This document shows positions 5,576 to 7,174 of a stretch of 7,174 nt of DNA, one piece after another. The notes under the pieces are model-generated. The model worked only from the letters and a program-made list of their open reading frames with translations. It was not told the DNA's origin and ran no database searches. Both the position numbers and the translations under genes were made by a program. Source of the stretch: an uncultured Clostridia bacterium (GTDB lineage: Bacteria; Bacillota; Clostridia; Oscillospirales; Oscillospiraceae); NCBI GenBank assembly GCA_947167725.1, contig CAMVJF010000083.1, positions 1 through 7,174 on the forward strand, given 5' to 3'. Numbering within the stretch: the first letter of the stretch is position 1; every line of letters starts with the position of its first letter.

Positions 5576-6841
5576 ATGAAAAAGATCATCGCTCTGCTCC
5601 TCGCGCTCGTGATGGTGTTCGCGCTCGCCGCCTGCGGCAAGAAGACCGAGGCCGCTCCCGAGCCCACCTTCGAGTTCGACAACGACTCCACCCCCTTCGA
5701 CGTCAGCACGCTGACGGCCGATGAGGTCGCCAAGATCAAGGTCGGCTTCATCTTCCTGCACGACGAGAACTCCACTTACGACCTCAACTTCATGAACGCC
5801 GCGCGCGAGGCCTGCGAGGGCCTGGGCATGGTCGAGGGCCAGGATTTCTTCCTCAAGACCGGCATCCCCGAGGGCCAGGAGTGCTATGACGCCGCCGCCG
5901 AGCTCGTCGACGCCGGCTGCAACATCATCTTCGCCGACTCCTTCGGTCATGAGTCCTTCATGATCCAGGCCGCCAAGGAGTTCCCGGAGGTCCAGTTCTG
6001 CCACGCCACCGGCACCCAGGCCCACTCCGCGGGTCTGTCCAACTTCCACAACGCTTTCGCCACCATCTTTGAGGGCCGTTTCCTGGGCGGCGTCGCCGCG
6101 GGCATGAAGCTCAACCAGATGATCGAGGAAGGCAAGATCACCGCCGACCAGGCCAAGATCGGCTACATCGGCGCCTACCCCTACGCGGAAGTCAAGTCCG
6201 GCTACACCGCCTTCTTCCTCGGCGCCCGCTATGTCTGCCCCAGCGCCACGATGGAAGTGACCTTCACCAACTCCTGGTACGATCCGACCCTGGAGAAGGA
6301 AGGCGCCATCAAGCTGATCAACAACAACTGCGTCCTGATCTCCGAGCATGCCGACTCCATGGGCGCTCCCACCGAGTGCGAAGCCAACAACATCCCCTTC
6401 GTGTTCTACAACGGCTCTGCCGAGGCTGACTGCCCCAACACCTTCATCATCGCTTCCCGCATCAACTGGGTCACCTTCATGCAGGTCATGATCGGCCGCG
6501 TCGCCAAGGGCGAGACCCTCAACGCCGACTGGACCGGCAACCTGGCCAACGGCGCCGTCGAGATGACCGCGCTCAACGAGAACGTCGCCGCCCCCGGCAC
6601 CGCCGAGAAGCTTGAGGAAGTTAAGGCCGGCCTGATCAACGGCAGCATCAAGGTCTTCGATACCAAGACCTGGACGGTCGACGGCAAGGAGTACAGCTCC
6701 TACAACGCCGACGTCAACGACCTCGGCACCTTCACCCCGGACACCGAGTCCATCGTGAACGGCGAGTTTGCCGAATCCGTGTTCCGTTCCGCTCCGACCT
6801 TCGATATCGACATCGACGGCATCACCATCATCGACAAGTAA
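5576..6841 (+). CDS. BMP-family ABC transporter substrate-binding lipoprotein, probable purine nucleoside receptor
   Basis: The 421-residue protein has a lipoprotein signal: MKK, a hydrophobic stretch, and lipobox LAAC with Cys20 as lipidation site, followed by a short charged linker. The mature part fits the BMP (Bmp/Med) type I periplasmic-binding fold. Family blocks are KVGFIFLHDENSTYDLNFMNA (55-75), DAGCNIIFADSFGHES (112-127), KIGYIGAYPYAEVKSGYTAF (194-213) and GAIKLINNNCVLISEHADS (243-261). This family feeds nucleoside importers such as Bacillus NupN/YufN and Treponema PnrA. The ATG follows AGGAG (5564-5568) by seven bases; an in-frame start at 5456 lies inside the riboswitch terminator and is rejected. 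It follows a guanine-class aptamer and precedes an ABC ATPase. Codons are strongly C-ending, suggesting high expression. The exact ligand is inferred from context. Confidence 0.93.
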   Translation: MKKIIALLLALVMVFALAACGKKTEAAPEPTFEFDNDSTPFDVSTLTADEVAKIKVGFIFLHDENSTYDLNFMNAAREACEGLGMVEGQDFFLKTGIPEGQECYDAAAELVDAGCNIIFADSFGHESFMIQAAKEFPEVQFCHATGTQAHSAGLSNFHNAFATIFEGRFLGGVAAGMKLNQMIEEGKITADQAKIGYIGAYPYAEVKSGYTAFFLGARYVCPSATMEVTFTNSWYDPTLEKEGAIKLINNNCVLISEHADSMGAPTECEANNIPFVFYNGSAEADCPNTFIIASRINWVTFMQVMIGRVAKGETLNADWTGNLANGAVEMTALNENVAAPGTAEKLEEVKAGLINGSIKVFDTKTWTVDGKEYSSYNADVNDLGTFTPDTESIVNGEFAESVFRSAPTFDIDIDGITIIDK

Positions 6842-6852
6842 ATCCTTTCTTC

Positions 6853-6887
6853 GGGAAGTCCCGGACCTTTCCGGGACTTCCCTGTTT
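6853..6887 (+). terminator. Perfect 13-bp hairpin after the BMP gene, probable partial terminator or mRNA stabiliser
   Basis: GGGAAGTCCCGGA (6853-6865) and its exact complement (6870-6882) form a stem with a CCTT loop, 11 bases after the stop codon, followed by TGTTTC. The stem is very stable but the U tract is poor. Between a binding-protein gene and its ATPase, such hairpins commonly lower downstream transcription and protect the upstream message. Confidence 0.7.
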
Positions 6888-6909
6888 CACATCGCAAGGC
6901 TCGCTTTTT

Positions 6910-6979
6910 GCCGCAGGATATGCTGCAAAGAGCAGCGTGGGGGCAGCAGTCCCTGCGTTGCTCTTTACAGCATATCGGC
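6910..6979 (+). repeat. Long near-perfect palindrome in front of the ABC ATPase
   Basis: GATATGCTG (6917-6925) pairs with CAGCATATC (6968-6976); after one C-A mismatch AAAGAGCA (6927-6934) pairs with TGCTCTTT (6959-6966). Weaker pairing continues into the 24-base centre, and GCC/GGC (6910-6912, 6977-6979) can close the base. The element ends about ten bases before the ATPase AAGGAGG site and is followed by ATTTTC. It is distinct from the preceding hairpin. It may be a second attenuator, a processing site or a copy of a dispersed palindromic repeat. Confidence 0.6.
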
Positions 6980-7002
6980 ATTTTCAAGAAGGAGGTCTGA
7001 CA

Positions 7003-7174
7003 TTGGACAACAAGACTCCCGCCGTCAAAATGCGCAACATCACCAAGCGTTTCGGCCCTGTCGTGGCCAACGACAAGGTCTGGCTTGACATCTACCGCGG
7101 CGAGATCCTGGCGCTGCTCGGCGAGAACGGCAGCGGCAAGACCACGCTGATGAACATGCTCTCCGGCATCTACT
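7003..7174 (+). CDS. ABC transporter ATP-binding protein, N-terminal fragment (nucleoside importer type)
   Basis: The 57 codons seen include KMRNITKRFGPVVANDKVWLD, RGEILALLGENGSGKTT (Walker A near residues 40-47) and LMNMLSGIY. This matches the first nucleotide-binding domain of the double-domain ATPases (about 500 residues, NupO/YufO and ribose-transporter-like) that energise BMP-dependent nucleoside import at the inner face of the membrane. The start is TTG at 7003, supported by AAGGAGG (6989-6995) seven bases upstream; the next in-frame ATG, nine codons later, has no such site. The family usually reads GENGAGKST here; Ser and Thr substitutions remain compatible with ATP binding. The gene runs off the window end, and two permease genes would be expected beyond it. 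Confidence 0.92.
   Translation, partial: MDNKTPAVKMRNITKRFGPVVANDKVWLDIYRGEILALLGENGSGKTTLMNMLSGIY

Noticed and set aside
5534..6349. A 271-codon minus-strand frame under the BMP gene
   Set aside because: Its glycine-, valine- and leucine-rich repetitive translation is what the C-ending codons of the BMP gene give when read antisense. No binding site or family motif.
1..7174. CRISPR arrays, insertion sequences, tRNA or rRNA genes, toxin-antitoxin or phage-defence genes
   Set aside because: Reading both strands I found no regularly spaced repeats, transposase frames, RNA gene signatures or defence motifs. The long conserved genes account for most of the window.

Overview
The window looks like chromosome from a GC-rich Firmicute of class Clostridia, probably in or near the Oscillospiraceae/Ruminococcaceae. 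GC is roughly 60% by eye. The evidence is the hprK-murB-rapZ-whiA-dnaE gene order, strong AAGGAGG-type ribosome binding sites, a four-cysteine ribosomal protein L28, a Bacillus-type xanthine phosphoribosyltransferase, and a guanine-class purine riboswitch. Genus cannot be decided from the sequence alone.

Left part (1-4020, minus strand): a compact operon read right to left. It runs hprK (HPr kinase/phosphorylase), murB (UDP-N-acetylenolpyruvoylglucosamine reductase), rapZ/yvcJ (nucleotide-binding regulator), whiA (LAGLIDADG/HTH regulator), then the first 46 codons of dnaE (DNA polymerase III alpha). Gaps are 40, 51 and 12 bp, and the last junction is a 4-bp ATGA overlap. A sigma-A-like promoter lies in front of hprK, and a small GC-rich hairpin with four U sits between murB and rapZ. 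The yvcK gene often found between rapZ and whiA is absent.

Middle (4021-5192): a divergent intergenic region carries back-to-back promoters for hprK (minus) and rpmB (plus). rpmB encodes a zinc-ribbon form of L28 and is followed by a clear intrinsic terminator. xpt (xanthine phosphoribosyltransferase) follows about 80 bp later without a riboswitch or an obvious promoter of its own.

Right part (5193-7174, plus strand): a 383-bp non-coding region holds possible xpt 3' hairpins, a conspicuous inverted repeat interlocked with a promoter, a guanine-class purine aptamer and a downstream terminator hairpin. These precede a BMP-family substrate-binding lipoprotein. After two strong intergenic hairpins comes the start of an ABC ATPase, cut by the window end. 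The riboswitch and protein families together point to a guanine-repressed purine nucleoside ABC importer, next to a purine salvage enzyme.

All complete genes belong to known families. I see no undescribed defence or mobile system, no CRISPR, no tRNA or rRNA and no insertion sequence. The points most worth following up are regulatory: the riboswitch leader, the dyad at its promoter and the hairpins inside the transporter operon.
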